A stretch of DNA of 64,000 bases from Viridothelium virens (taxonomy: Eukaryota; Ascomycota; Dothideomycetes; Trypetheliales; Trypetheliaceae): the NCBI GenBank assembly GCA_010094025.1, contig ML991808.1:1-64000 (forward strand). Direction: 5' to 3'. Position 1 is the first letter of the stretch. Every line of letters begins with the position of its first letter. Both the position numbers and the translations under genes were made by a program. This document shows positions 1 to 10,122 of the stretch, piece by piece. A model generated the notes under the pieces. That model had not been told where the DNA came from and ran no database searches. It saw only the letters and a list, made by a program, of their open reading frames with translations.

Positions 1-141
1 TGGCCGTCCTCTCTTAAATTGGAGCTTATTCTCACGTGGCTGACGCGTGTATTGATGGATATCTGAGGTCTTTTTCTTGGGTCGTATAGCAGTGGTTCCG
101 GAAGAAGGTGTAACATAAGAAGCTTCAGAATTTGACTCCAT
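1..141 (-). CDS. Partial ORF, possible hAT-type transposase N-terminus
   Basis: An ATG at 139-141 on the minus strand opens a 47-codon frame without a stop that runs off the left edge. The peptide starts MESNSEASYVTPSSG and continues with a basic stretch (RPKKK), then a hydrophilic segment. This resembles the short acidic/Ser leader plus basic stretch that precedes the BED-type zinc finger in fungal hAT transposases, but the diagnostic parts lie outside the window. Just upstream (about 250-300) the minus strand carries TTGGATTTGGAT-like motifs of the kind seen in hAT subterminal regions. The family call is inference; the open frame is observed. Confidence 0.3.
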   Translation of the reverse strand, partial: MESNSEASYVTPSSGTTAIRPKKKTSDIHQYTRQPRENKLQFKRGRP

Positions 142-452
142 TTTGGTACAGTATGAAGGTCGGATGGAAGAATTTTTTAGTGCGGAAACTAACCTCCAAA
201 CTGACAGGGGATTGGACACAACTACGGATAATTACGCAATTATTCATTCTATCCAAATCCAATTCAGACTAGTTTGGATATGCATAATTTATTCCATGGT
301 TGGCTATGCTTACGTGCGCTGAAAGTCCTTCCTCATTAGCTTTAAGCGATATATCTCTCGAAACGATTGCTGCTGATACTCGCTGCCATCTCTCATGTCC
401 AACCACGCCAGGTGACCAGCGTCCGGTCGAAGCATCAATCGTTATTTGAAAC
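142..452. other. Intergenic, AT-rich
   Basis: No coding frame supported. It contains an imperfect inverted repeat ATCCAAA...TTTGGAT around 258-290, which could be subterminal sequence of the possible transposon to the left. Confidence 0.4.
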
Positions 453-1383
453 TCAGATGCTTTGAAGATGCATGCTTAGAAGCGGCAGACAAAAGAGCGA
501 TATCATCCAAAGAGGCCAAATCTTCCACAACGTAACATCGCCTTCTATGGTCCTATTCCCAAAAAGCTGGACGATGAAGACAAAGTCCAATACTGCCTGA
601 TATCATCAAGCCCGTAATGCCAGCATTCCAGAAAAGTGTTCCAACAACCGACCAGGTGATGACACCGATTGCGACCAGGACTCGGGCCGGGAAGTCTCCA
701 ATAACCAGCGGCAACGTCCTGCGCTTGGTGACTTTGTCCCCGATCCGATCACGAAAGTCTTGTGCATGTGCCGTGGTGAACATGGCGGCTGTCACGATGC
801 AAAGCCAAGCCAGTGGCATATCCAAGCTGGAAAACACGGGGTAGCGAAGGGCAACCTCCAAAGGTCCAGCAAGAAAACAAGCAAAGCCAGTTGCGGTCAC
901 TAAGCTCTTTAGCATGGGTCCTTTATTAGCATTCAATTCATTGTACCACGCGGTTTGGATGCATGTCAGCAAGCTTGTACCTAGCGTTCCTGTGAAGTAG
1001 GCAGTAGCAACGCAAACAGGCCAAAGGGCATTGCGCAGCTTTTTAGCACTTTCGGATGAGATTCTCCCTGATGGGAGAGGTCGCCACGGCTTGTTGATGG
1101 CATCTTCTTTTGCCGCATCGGGGTGCCATTGGTTGTGAACACTGAAGAGAAGAAGGTGGATCCACGACCAGAAGATGATTGCTGGGGTTCTTTGAGCGAG
1201 AGTCAAGTCAGTTGGAGTAGAAACGCTCGGTAGTAGCGTGGAGACGCAGTTTGCATTCACAATGGCGAAAATGTAGCCGAAGACTACAATGTCCTTGAGA
1301 TTGTTGCTCGTGAAGAGATAAAGAGTATGAGCATTATAGATAACAGGGTGATTAAGTATAACACGATGGAAATCCTTTTGACT
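453..1383 (-). pseudogene. UbiA-family prenyltransferase / terpene cyclase, frameshifted
   Basis: UbiA proteins are integral membrane enzymes that move or cyclise isoprenyl diphosphates; fungal members act in terpenoid and meroterpenoid pathways. The minus-strand frame from about 1381 starts with the family N-terminus (HTLYLFTSNNLKD), then the first polar motif with NKPWRPLPSGRIS, and the second Asp-rich motif (DFRDRIGDK, near 760). The frame stops at TAG near 552, but a +1 shift around 575-600 restores the conserved C-terminus: RTIEGDVTLWKIWPLWM, ending at TGA 453-455. No intron of plausible size explains the shift. At the 5' end an acceptor (CACTCAG, 1382) precedes the first conserved residues, but no upstream exon with a matching phase was found. 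Either a recent pseudogene or one sequencing error plus an unresolved first exon. Confidence 0.75.
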
Positions 1384-2259
1384 GAGTGATTAGCGCTTGC
1401 ATTGACGTGCAAAGATCAAGGAACAAGAATCCGTCGGATTGCGGGTCAAGATTTTACCTTTTCTACACCGGCATGGCTGATCATGCTATCACTGTTTGTT
1501 TCCTGACTCATATTGCTCTTGTTCAAAGCGGGGAATTTAATTATCAGAACACTAGAGTTTTGTCAGGCCTCGAGGATGAGAATTATTTCAAAGCTGATGG
1601 CTTGGGGTCTGGGGATAATCGAGGTAATTAAGACGTGTATCATTGCGGCCTCGCCAAGCAACAACTCCAGGATTTATATTTGCCATCATCTTGCAGATTC
1701 TGCGTGATTCGGTGGCTGACAGCGCCTACAGGCCATTTATGGCACGGAGAGGACCAAAATGATAAGCTGAGACTTCCAATCCGCAGATCTTTGTCCGGCG
1801 ACCTCTGCAGTGAGATAGAAACGCATTCTACTGCTTGCGTTGTACCCTGAGTTTGCGTTGATATCTGGCTGGAGTTGATGGAGGCGATGAGGAAGTGGAG
1901 AAATTGCCTGGTGGCCGTTGTATCATTGCGGATTAGAAAGATAGTGGCTTTTGGCCGGAACGAACGGCATCGGCTTCAACGCTACCTTATGAGAAGATTC
2001 TCTGTCAAATGTAAGATGACACCTCCTTCGTGCATTGCAGATAACAAAGTGGTTTGGGCACAGTTGTTACGTCTTCTTGAAAAGAGCCTTGAGACATATT
2101 CTGCTGACAAGTAGCTTTGCATGCTGTCCGCAGGGGTGAAGAACGGATGAGGGCCGAAGAACGGATTGGTATCGAGTCCAGCGTAGAAAATAGTAGGAAG
2201 TAAAATCCACCGCTTGCGAATGGGGGCGGGCCATATCGTAGCCTGACGTCGCAGTATCT
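1384..2259. other. No intact gene; probable 5' remains of the dioxygenase pseudogene
   Basis: Short frames in all directions. The right part (about 1870-2250, plus strand) should hold the N-terminal half of the adjacent dioxygenase, but I could only see scattered hints and no continuous frame. Confidence 0.35.
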
Positions 2260-2890
2260 TCCAACATGCTCATATTGTCGCATCTCGAGAAACATTTGCA
2301 TCTCGCAGTTGGTACCCCAGCTTCCGATCGCGAGCTGCATCATGTGTCAATAGATCAGCCACAATTTCTCAAATGCCACCGCAACCTGAAAATTATCGTG
2401 GAGTCTGGTAAGTCTGTTGGCGCACACTGATTTTGGGACTATCATCTTGTTGTGTAACATACCAGGCGGCTTACAGATTTGTAGGCCTGAAATTGAGGGC
2501 GCGGAAGACAGTTGGGAATTTGTCAAGCCGGGGCCTGGCTGTGCGATTGTGAACATCGCTGACGCGATGGTGAAGCTTTCTAACGGAGTCCTCCGGAGTA
2601 GTTTGCATCGCGTAACTTAGGCTCCCGGCGAGCAAGCTGCTCTGGATAGGTACTCCTTTGCTCACTTCTGTCGGCCGTTGAATGATGTCTTGATGAAACC
2701 ACTGGTTACAGAAAAGAGTGTTCCTGCCCCTGGCGAGAGCTCTAAGATAGAGTAGCAGGTTCTACATACGATGAAAGAATGGGGAGCGAGAAAGATGGAA
2801 CTGTATCGACAAGGCGGAGAAGAAATGCACAGCATCGGAGGGAAATGCGAAATTGCTGTCTCATGATGCAAACGCAGAGGCTGTACTCCG
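2260..2890 (+). pseudogene. 2-oxoglutarate/Fe(II) dioxygenase (isopenicillin N synthase-like) pseudogene
   Basis: The plus strand encodes the core of a 2OG-Fe(II) oxygenase: a helix like LSHLEKHLHLAVGT (from about 2270), the iron-binding HTDFG (near 2423), GGLQICRPE, the PGPGCAIVNIADAM stretch, SNG..RSSLHRV with the distal His, then RYS (2OG-binding R-x-S) and FCRPLNDVLM. It is broken: the segment with PPQPENYRG lies in a different frame from AHTDFG (shift near 2400), TAG stops interrupt at 2618-2620 between HRVT and APGEQ, and again at 2753-2755. Both stops could derive from CAG by C-to-T change, as RIP would cause, though two sites are weak evidence. It lies between a UbiA gene and a P450, a common trio in fungal terpenoid clusters. 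Confidence 0.75.
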
Positions 2891-4355
2891 TACCTAGATA
2901 GTGGACTTGTCGCAGCCCATTCGTTTGCCATCCAAATAGCGACGTCAGTTTGTCCGCATTATGATTCCGTTGACGTTGGAGTCATGTACGGGGTAGGTAG
3001 GGTGGTAGAGTAGAGTAATATCCCACGCTCACGCCTCGACCGCCAATCCGCCCGCCAATCCAAAAAAGGAAAAACTAAAAGCAGCCGCTTTTAACACCCC
3101 TGCTACTACACGGGTCAGAAAGATTGCTTACAGAGAACTAATTGTCTTTTAAGTTCATCAGGCTATACTCCGTGCCTACAGTATATCATTAAATGATCAA
3201 AATCTAGAAGGGCACGAACTTAATACATAGTACAGAGTAAAAAAGTCGGTAGAGATTTACTGCTAGGTTGTCAGAAGCCGCTGCTTTTTCTCCTATGGTT
3301 AGCCGCCCGCAACGTGATGCCGTGGCGCCGTGGTAAGTATCTGCCTCAAGTCAGCCCTAGCTAGCCCCTGCAATCTCTTCGGCACCGACTCATCGAAATT
3401 GAGCTGATAGTCTCTGCCTCACGTTCGTTCTATGCAAGTCTTATCCGTTGCCATCGAGCGCAGGAATCAATTTGTGATGATGGGTTCCAGCTACGTCGGA
3501 AGCAATCGTCTCTGTCTCGTTCCGCATGTCGTGCTAATCTCACACTGGCTTCGGAAAAAACCAGGACAAGCACGTATCAAGGGCCGACCCTTCTTTTGAA
3601 ATTGCATGGAGTATCCGACACAATGACTACAGTAGATGCTCAACGGAGAATTGAATTTTGACTAGTGAGGCACGACTTGACAGCAATGCCTACGCTTTTG
3701 GATCACCTTTAGCGTGAAGACGTCTCTTCGTCCTCTCAGGCCCAATTCGCCGCCTACGACTGGTGCCAAGACATGTTCTCAAGCAGCACGCTCATTCCAG
3801 TGAAAGATTTGCTTCAGCACACAGCCAGATTTTTGACGTCTAAAATCCGCGATCATGAGACTTCTCTTGCAGTGCAGTACTTCCACGCTCCTCCAGGCAC
3901 TGCGGCTGCTCCATGCGAGTCGATTTCTTACCCTGGTGAGCTCCATACTCTATATGCACCGGGAGATGGCGCAAGCGGTCATCCGCGTTTTGCACATAGT
4001 GGCGCCGTTGAGACATTATTTGACCTTCGGTTGGGTTCGCTATTGTACGCCGATCCTGCAATTCCACGGCCAACGACTGTATCCGTGTGAAGCCTCAACT
4101 GGGTATGTGTAGCCTATCGCATTGGCTGAAAGTCAATAATCTTGTCAAGATATCATTTTAAGATATCATTGGCTCAAGGCTCACGGGAGATGCGGAGTTT
4201 GGTGGCGCACGGATGAGTAGGCATGTACTCAATACCAAAGCGTCCATCCGCATGCATGCATGCATGCAGTTGCATCTTTGGATCTCAGCTTTAAGCCATG
4301 CATTCTACCATTCCGTAAAGGCTTTAAATATTGGGAATGTACTCTTTCAGAATGC
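2891..4355. other. Intergenic; no supported gene
   Basis: AT-rich around 3060-3260 with dense stops. Short plus-strand frames at 3773-4112 have no family signature. A (CATG)n-like run at 4251-4268 lies just upstream of the P450 and is the only repeat noticed. Confidence 0.4.
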
Positions 4356-6325
4356 ATGACGCTCGCCATGGAAATCCGAAGTTTTGGATACGCCTATGAT
4401 GCGGCTTTCTATTGGATGCTGGTATTATGTTTGAGCTTTGGCTGTTATGTGAGTCTTCTAACCATACTTCTGTACCTGAGCTAAGATCAGAAGGCTGTCG
4501 CTTTATTCGTGTATAGGCTCGCGATCCATCCACTTGCGCGTTACCCGGGCCCGGTCCTGGGTCGTGTGACAGATTGGTATTCTGTCTACCACGCTGTCAA
4601 AGGAGATCGATATCAGGACCTTCATCGCCTTCATTCGATCTACGGTCAGTCCTTTGCCGAAAGACTGAAGCTTATGCAATTGACATCCGTTTTCTACGGA
4701 TATAGGCAATGTTGTTCGCTTTGGTCCGAATCGGATATCCATTGCCGACCCAGAGGCATTGAAGCCGATATATGGCATTAATGCCAATACGCAGAAGTCT
4801 CAGTTCTATAGTGTCTTCAAACACTTCTTCGGCGCGTCCAGTACGCAAACAACAATAAATAAAATTGACCATGCCCAAAGGCGGAAAGTTTTATCTCGAC
4901 TGCTGTCGGAAAAATCCCTCAGAGACGCAGAGAATGCTGTTCACGACAATTTCACGAGATTTTGCAGCCAACTCGGTGTTCCAACAGATTCCGAAATACT
5001 CCAGAGCAATGGGAATGCATGTTCGGATGCAGCATGCTGGTCTCCCCCTCGAGATATCGAGCGACTACTGAGCTATCTGACATTCGATATTATGGGTGAT
5101 ATTTGCTTTGGCAGAAACCTTGGGACGCTCACTTCTGACCAGAATCGAGATCTGATCAGTATCCTGCCTGAAGGCGCTCAAGGTCTTCTCGCGGTGGGTT
5201 TCTCCGGCTCTTTGGCTGTTAAAGACCGGCCGGAACGATTAATTGACTTCATTTTTGACCAATAGGTCGCACATATGCCGGGCATGTTAAAATTGAGATT
5301 GGAGAACGTTCTTTTCCCAAAATTGATGGCCGGCCTGGAGAAATACAAGTCATGCAGCAAAGAGTTGACCGAGATATGCATGCGAGAGCATGCCTGTGCA
5401 GCCATCACAAAGCCGTCTGTTATGCACTCCATACTTGACGAGACAGATGGTATTTACAGGACAAAAGACGGAGAAGTTTCCACTTCTGCGCTGGTCAGCG
5501 AAGCTAGCCTTCTTATAGTTGCCGGTACGGTGAGACGGTAGGACCCCAGCTATTCAGCATTCTGATTTATCATTAGGTTCTGATACAACGTCGACTGCCC
5601 TCGCCAACACAATCTTTCACCTGCTGAACAACCCTAAGACTCTCTCCGCTCTCTCGTCGGAAATTCGTGATCAATTCCAACACGTCGACGAGATAGCGCC
5701 TGGGAAAAAGCTTGCGGAATGCTCATATCTTCGCGCTTGCATAGACGAAAGCTTGCGTCTAAGTCCTCCCGTTCCAAGTCTAATGTCAAGAGAAGTTTTG
5801 CCTGGCGGTCTGCAGATCGGCGGGAATTTCTTTCCTGCAGGGACCGACGTAGGCGTTCCGCATTATACTGCCCATCACTCCCCTTCCATTTTCCAGAATC
5901 CGTATAAGTTTGACCCTGGACGCTGGCGGAGTGGTGGAGCGACAAGCGAGGGATCTCTGTCAGACTTGCGCTCGTTACAATCGGCATTCTGTGCGTTCAG
6001 TCTTGGACCTCGAGATTGCATAGGCAAGCGCATGGCATACATGGAGATGACGACAATCCTCGCACGTCTTGTGTGGCTATTCGAGATGCGTTTGGCCTCT
6101 ACGGACTACGTTGAATCGAAAGAGATTCAAGGCCGTTCGGATAACAGCGTTCATCTTCAGAGTAGTAGCATAGATGTTGAGACTGAGCTGAGGAAGAGGG
6201 ACAGTGCAACAGTCGACAAGTTTGTGTCGAAGGTACAGGGACCTTGGGTTCAATTCCGGAAAAGGCCGCGCCGGCTGAACCCGCTCGATGGGCAAAGCAA
6301 AACAACCAAAGGCGGCCTAGCTTGA
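4356..6325 (+). CDS. Cytochrome P450 monooxygenase
   Basis: Membrane-anchored haem monooxygenase, probably ER-bound, similar in style to the benzoate-4-hydroxylase-like fungal P450s. Exons: 4356 (or ATG 4368)-4448, 4491-4644, 4706-5193, 5266-5524, 5577-6325; the sum is in frame and gives about 576-580 residues, normal for the family. Features in order: N-terminal membrane helix, the proline hinge (RLAIHPLARYPGP), VRFGPNRISIADPEA, the I-helix AGSDTTS (split by intron 4), the ExxR motif (IDESLR), and the haem loop FSLGPRDCIGK with the Cys ligand. Intron 3 (5194-5265) ends in TAG and removes an apparent stop. Intron 1 is only 42 nt. It sits next to a broken UbiA gene and a broken dioxygenase, so it may be the surviving tailoring enzyme of a lost cluster. 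The substrate is unknown. Confidence 0.88.
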
Positions 6326-6548
6326 GGGAGTTCTTTATATGCGCGTGGCTGTCCTGCCGGCATTAGTCCTGATTACGGAATTGAGCAGACAGGGGTTTCC
6401 ATTATTCCAAGGCGTAACTAGGTTCTCCATATATCGAACCAAGTTTCGAGAGAAAAGGGTCATGTGTAAGGTAATCAATCCGTTTGTCATTCCTATATCT
6501 ACATTCCAATTTAAATGCGAAATACCTATCCAGTATTCCTCTGAAGCC

Positions 6549-7307
6549 TTAAACATTACTTATATCTCTCTTCTCTTTCCGTTCCAGATAGCAAACCAGC
6601 GCCCCAAGTACTACAAAGGTGACCCCCAGAAGACTTGATCCAACCGCAATGACAATAGCCGCAAGGCCAACCTCTTTGTGTGGTTTACCATTGGAGGGGC
6701 GAGATTTGAGCTTGTTGGTACGCTCCTTTGATTGCTTCTCAAATCCTTGCGACGTTTCGAATCTTTCGATATCGCCGTCTCCATTACCAGCTCGCTCAAA
6801 CCCTGATTCCTGGATCTTGCCATCTCTTTTCGCCGCCGCATTGCCATCGGACACAACTTTAATCTCTGGAATCCGTACGAGGCTAGCAGCTTGCGGCAAA
6901 ACTGCGGTTTCGATAGGGCTGTGCGTGCTGCACACGGTTTCTTCAAAATACGAGTGTGAGACGAAGAATGAGTCTCCACGAGGGAGAAGCATCGAAATTT
7001 TGTTCGCGGCACTATTGGGATCGCTGGGATTGGGAGTCGTTGGATCTGGGTGCAGCATGACGTAGATCGGGGCGCCAACTATGAGAGCCAGGGCGCAAAG
7101 CATGAGGAAAAATCCGACGGCAAGAACTAATCTTCCAGACCCAGGAGATTCGACCCAGATTTTTCTTGGATTGACTACATCCCAGAATGCGGAGCTCTGA
7201 GAGTCTTCGTAGCTTGGTGAGAGCGTGCCATAATGGGCACCTTCTTCATCGTCTAGCGGAACCTCTTCGAAATTTTCAACATCTTTTTGTTTAATCGGTC
7301 CTTCCAT
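6549..7307 (-). CDS. Hypothetical two-TM membrane protein
   Basis: Single-exon frame of 252 residues from ATG 7307 (MEGPIKQKDVENF). An acidic cytosolic-looking N-terminus leads to a strong membrane helix (about residues 60-85, LVLAVGFFLMLCALALIVGA). A hydrophilic middle part follows, and a second helix near the C-terminus (LAAIVIAVGSSLLGVTFVVL) ends in a basic tail. I recognise no family. Its 3' end faces that of the P450, 223 bp away. Possibly fungus-specific; an intron cannot be excluded. Confidence 0.55.
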   Translation of the reverse strand: MEGPIKQKDVENFEEVPLDDEEGAHYGTLSPSYEDSQSSAFWDVVNPRKIWVESPGSGRLVLAVGFFLMLCALALIVGAPIYVMLHPDPTTPNPSDPNSAANKISMLLPRGDSFFVSHSYFEETVCSTHSPIETAVLPQAASLVRIPEIKVVSDGNAAAKRDGKIQESGFERAGNGDGDIERFETSQGFEKQSKERTNKLKSRPSNGKPHKEVGLAAIVIAVGSSLLGVTFVVLGALVCYLERKEKRDISNV

Positions 7308-7891
7308 GACTAAGAATGAAATCAGCATCTGGAGGAAAATGGTTAGAGAAAGGGAATGCAGTCTGGGTGAAGAGAAGACTTTGCTGGTTCCGTAGTACCA
7401 GCTATCTGGAAACTTCAGGAGAGTTCTATGGATATGAAGAAAACGAAACAGAACTGAGATGTGTTTAAAACTTGAGTGCCTTCATGGTGATCATTCCGGG
7501 TCACTAGGAATAGCTCTTAAGTGTTTCTTTGTAGATTGTGCCAAAGCTTTATCATCACAACCGTTGTCCTGAATGAGACAAAGGGCGAGGGCAGTCTGAT
7601 GCATGCCAAGCATCGGAGCTAACTCCGTTGGCATGTGATCGTGCCCGTGGTATGGCACCTTGTAATGTAAGAATTGTACTGAGTTTATGGAAAAGCTTAT
7701 CCAAGGCTTTTCAAATCAAGTCGCCATCACGCGTCAAGCTCGAGAGATAGCCACGTCAATCTTACGACAATAGTGTAACGTAATTCACGCATTTTTTAAA
7801 GGTGATTGCTAGTTCTCATATATGTAGAGTCCAGCTCATTTCACTGCTTAAATCTCAATTCACAGTTACACATCCCAGCTAACCTTTACCC
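7308..7891. other. Intergenic
   Basis: Promoter region of the two-TM gene and 3' region of the next minus-strand gene. No RNA gene or ORF supported. Confidence 0.4.
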
Positions 7892-8854
7892 CTATCCCCT
7901 TCTCCGTCCCCCAACACCCACCGCCACCAAACAAAAAACAAAGACTACCGTTAGGTTAGCAGCTTGTCTCGGTCGAGCTTGACTAAGTGATGCTTGGCTC
8001 TGCAATGCCTGTTTATTGATAACCAGCACCTTCCCACACTTGCCCGACGCATACGTCGGCAAGGCGTTCCCTGCCACAAGAACAGTCGTGCAGACGCTCG
8101 TGGCAGTGCCGGTGTACGGAGTACGCAGTCTCGTGACAAGTGTTGTAGTGCGGGTGATAGTCGTGGGAATCTCAGTGACAGCCATCATCTTTTCAGAAGA
8201 GGATGCTGAGATGCTGGTGGTGACGGTGACGGTGGAAACGACGTCCGCGCGGGGACGGCTGCTGGACGTCGTGGGGGCCGGCGTTGTGGTGATGGACTCA
8301 CTTTCGTATATGGTGGAGAAGATTTCCTTGCTGGTGTCGCTGGACGTTACTGTTGGTGTATAGATGGTGGTGATAGATTGAGTGCCAGATGTGACGGTGG
8401 GGAGGGACTCGGTTGAATCGAAGAAAAAACGCGGGCTGATGGAGGCCGAATCGATGGCGGGACCAACGGCGGTAATTGTGGCGATGACACCTCTGGATGT
8501 TTGGGGGCTTGGGTCGGGGTTCTGTTCTGAGTTTTGGTGGTGATCGTGACCGACGGCGTAGACGATGACATTGACAAAGAGGCATAAGAAGACAAATATC
8601 GTGAACAACAGAAGCAGCCTGGTCACGACAGATGACTTCTGACTGGGTCGCGGGGAATTGAAAGGCGCTCTAGATCGAAAGAAAGCTAGGTTGGGAAGAA
8701 CCCAATGGTTTCTTATGCGGGAACGAGCAGGTGAGGTATTGACCGTCCGATAGTTGGAATTCGTACTCAGTCGTTCTTCCGAGGCAATTTGTGGTTCTCT
8801 GATGCGTGCAGGAGCTGGAGGACAAAGAGAGCTGTACGTCGGTGGGTAAGCCAT
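7892..8854 (-). CDS. Ser/Thr-rich single-pass membrane protein
   Basis: Uninterrupted frame with ATG at 8854 (MAPYP-like start, MAYPPTYSSLC), 320 residues. A basic cytosolic N-terminus of about 80 residues is followed by one strong membrane helix (LLLLFTIFVFLCLFVNVIVYAV). A long Thr/Ser/Val-rich segment (TITTTPAPTTSSSRP, TVTVTTS) suits O-mannosylation, and a short Cys-containing region (SVCTTV, GKCGKV) precedes a hydrophobic C-terminus. The composition suggests a type II cell-surface protein, but I recognise no domain. The in-frame upstream ATG at 8980 is possible but gives a longer basic leader. Confidence 0.5.
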   Translation of the reverse strand: MAYPPTYSSLCPPAPARIREPQIASEERLSTNSNYRTVNTSPARSRIRNHWVLPNLAFFRSRAPFNSPRPSQKSSVVTRLLLLFTIFVFLCLFVNVIVYAVGHDHHQNSEQNPDPSPQTSRGVIATITAVGPAIDSASISPRFFFDSTESLPTVTSGTQSITTIYTPTVTSSDTSKEIFSTIYESESITTTPAPTTSSSRPRADVVSTVTVTTSISASSSEKMMAVTEIPTTITRTTTLVTRLRTPYTGTATSVCTTVLVAGNALPTYASGKCGKVLVINKQALQSQASLSQARPRQAANLTVVFVFCLVAVGVGGRRRG

Positions 8855-9298
8855 GGTTACTAAGTGACGCAGATTTGGAAAAGAAAAGTTCGAGAATATA
8901 TCCCGTAGCGATAGTCTTCGTAAGAGAGTTTGCTTAAGCGCCAGTTTGATGTTCTTGCGAAAGTCTAATGTAGAGAACAAGAAGGTGTTGAGCTCTTGTG
9001 TTAGATTTTCAGTGAGAAGTCACAAACATCGAAATATTTCGACGTGCCAGGGACAACCGGTTTTTTTACCGCCAAAAAATGGTCACCCTCCGCAAATCCT
9101 CGCAGTGAATTGGCTTTTGATAAACGATCATTACGTAGGTAGCTTTCTCTAATGCCGGCCAGTGAAAGAGAGACTGGCTCATGAGAATGAGCTTGAAAGC
9201 AGTCTGCCGATGCCGACGCCGTGACGGGACCGGACTTTGGCAGAGCTGATCACGACTTTTTTAGCGACTTGCTTGCAGTGGGGATATTTTTACCAGTA
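8855..9298. other. Intergenic
   Basis: Upstream region of the Ser/Thr-rich gene and 3' flank of the next gene. Nothing else seen. Confidence 0.35.
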
Positions 9299-10122
9299 CT
9301 ATGCGCGGTGCTCTTCTGGCAAGAAAGTGACTTCCACACAGAGCTCATCTTTACGTCTACCAGCTCGAACCTCTTCTGCCAGCATCTTCATAATATCTTG
9401 CCATCTCCACTCCCACTTAACGCCATCGCCTCGAGCCACACGGATTGCTGCGGTACAGGAAATGTTGGTGCCTCCATCATCGTCGTCGAGGATTGTTGTA
9501 AAATCCTGGAGGGCTTGCGCATAGTCAGGGTCACACTTTCTGAATACCATGCCGATGGTCACTTTCCGCGTTTGCTTCTGTCCTTTCGACGCTTCTTCAT
9601 TGTCGGCGACTATTGAGATTAAGACCACGGTAGCCGGTTCGGAGAAGTCAAGAGTCTCTACCTTGGAGCATTCCAGAGCTGGACCAGGTTGAAGCATCGT
9701 CAGGCCGATGAGTCTTGGTCTGCGGATGTCGTGGAAATAATAATTGGGCGTGGATAAGAGAAGTAATATTCCTGTATGGAAACTGATATCAGTCTTGTTG
9801 TCGCCTGTTTCCACAAATTTATCAGCGGGTAAGACTGAGAAGCGTCGAATGAATGACCTATGACCCACAGTGACGATTACCATAACAATCACGTCCACGC
9901 GCTACAACGCGGCTCCCCGTGATCAGTGGATACCAAACCCTACCTATATCCCGCAATCGATAATGACTTCCTTGTGAATTCCATCTCACGCCGAGTGTTC
10001 TTTCCTTTGTCACAAACACAAACACAAACTAACGACTTACCTGAGAAGAGATCACTAGGTGTGTTAGCAAACACCGCGGTCGCAGTCTGTTCTGGACAAA
10101 GAATTTCAGTCGCCTGGTAAAC
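9299..10122 (-). CDS. Hypothetical multi-exon gene, structure incomplete
   Basis: Two coding blocks are visible. The 3' block ends at 9299 and encodes a hydrophilic region with FRKCDPDYAQALQDF, an acidic LDDDDGG turn and a basic amphipathic tail (WRWQDIMKMLAEEV). Upstream, 10122-10041 looks like a true internal exon: acceptor CTGACAG, 27 codons starting VYQATEILCPEQT, donor GTAAGT. How the two join is unclear, because after an acceptor near 9855 two frames (one with NLWKQATTRLISVSI) are both plausible. More exons may extend to about 10510. No family recognised. I am confident of coding, not of the model. Confidence 0.4.

Noticed and set aside
4251-4268. CATG repeat as an insertion-element end
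   Set aside because: Only about four tetramer units with no matching partner or target duplication.
5263-5265. In-frame TAG as evidence that the P450 is a pseudogene
   Set aside because: The TAG is the 3' end of a normal 72-nt intron (5194-5265), and the joined sequence matches the family.
6611-7078. Overlapping frames on both strands opposite the two-TM gene
   Set aside because: No start context or features; the 6549-7307 frame has clear membrane helices.
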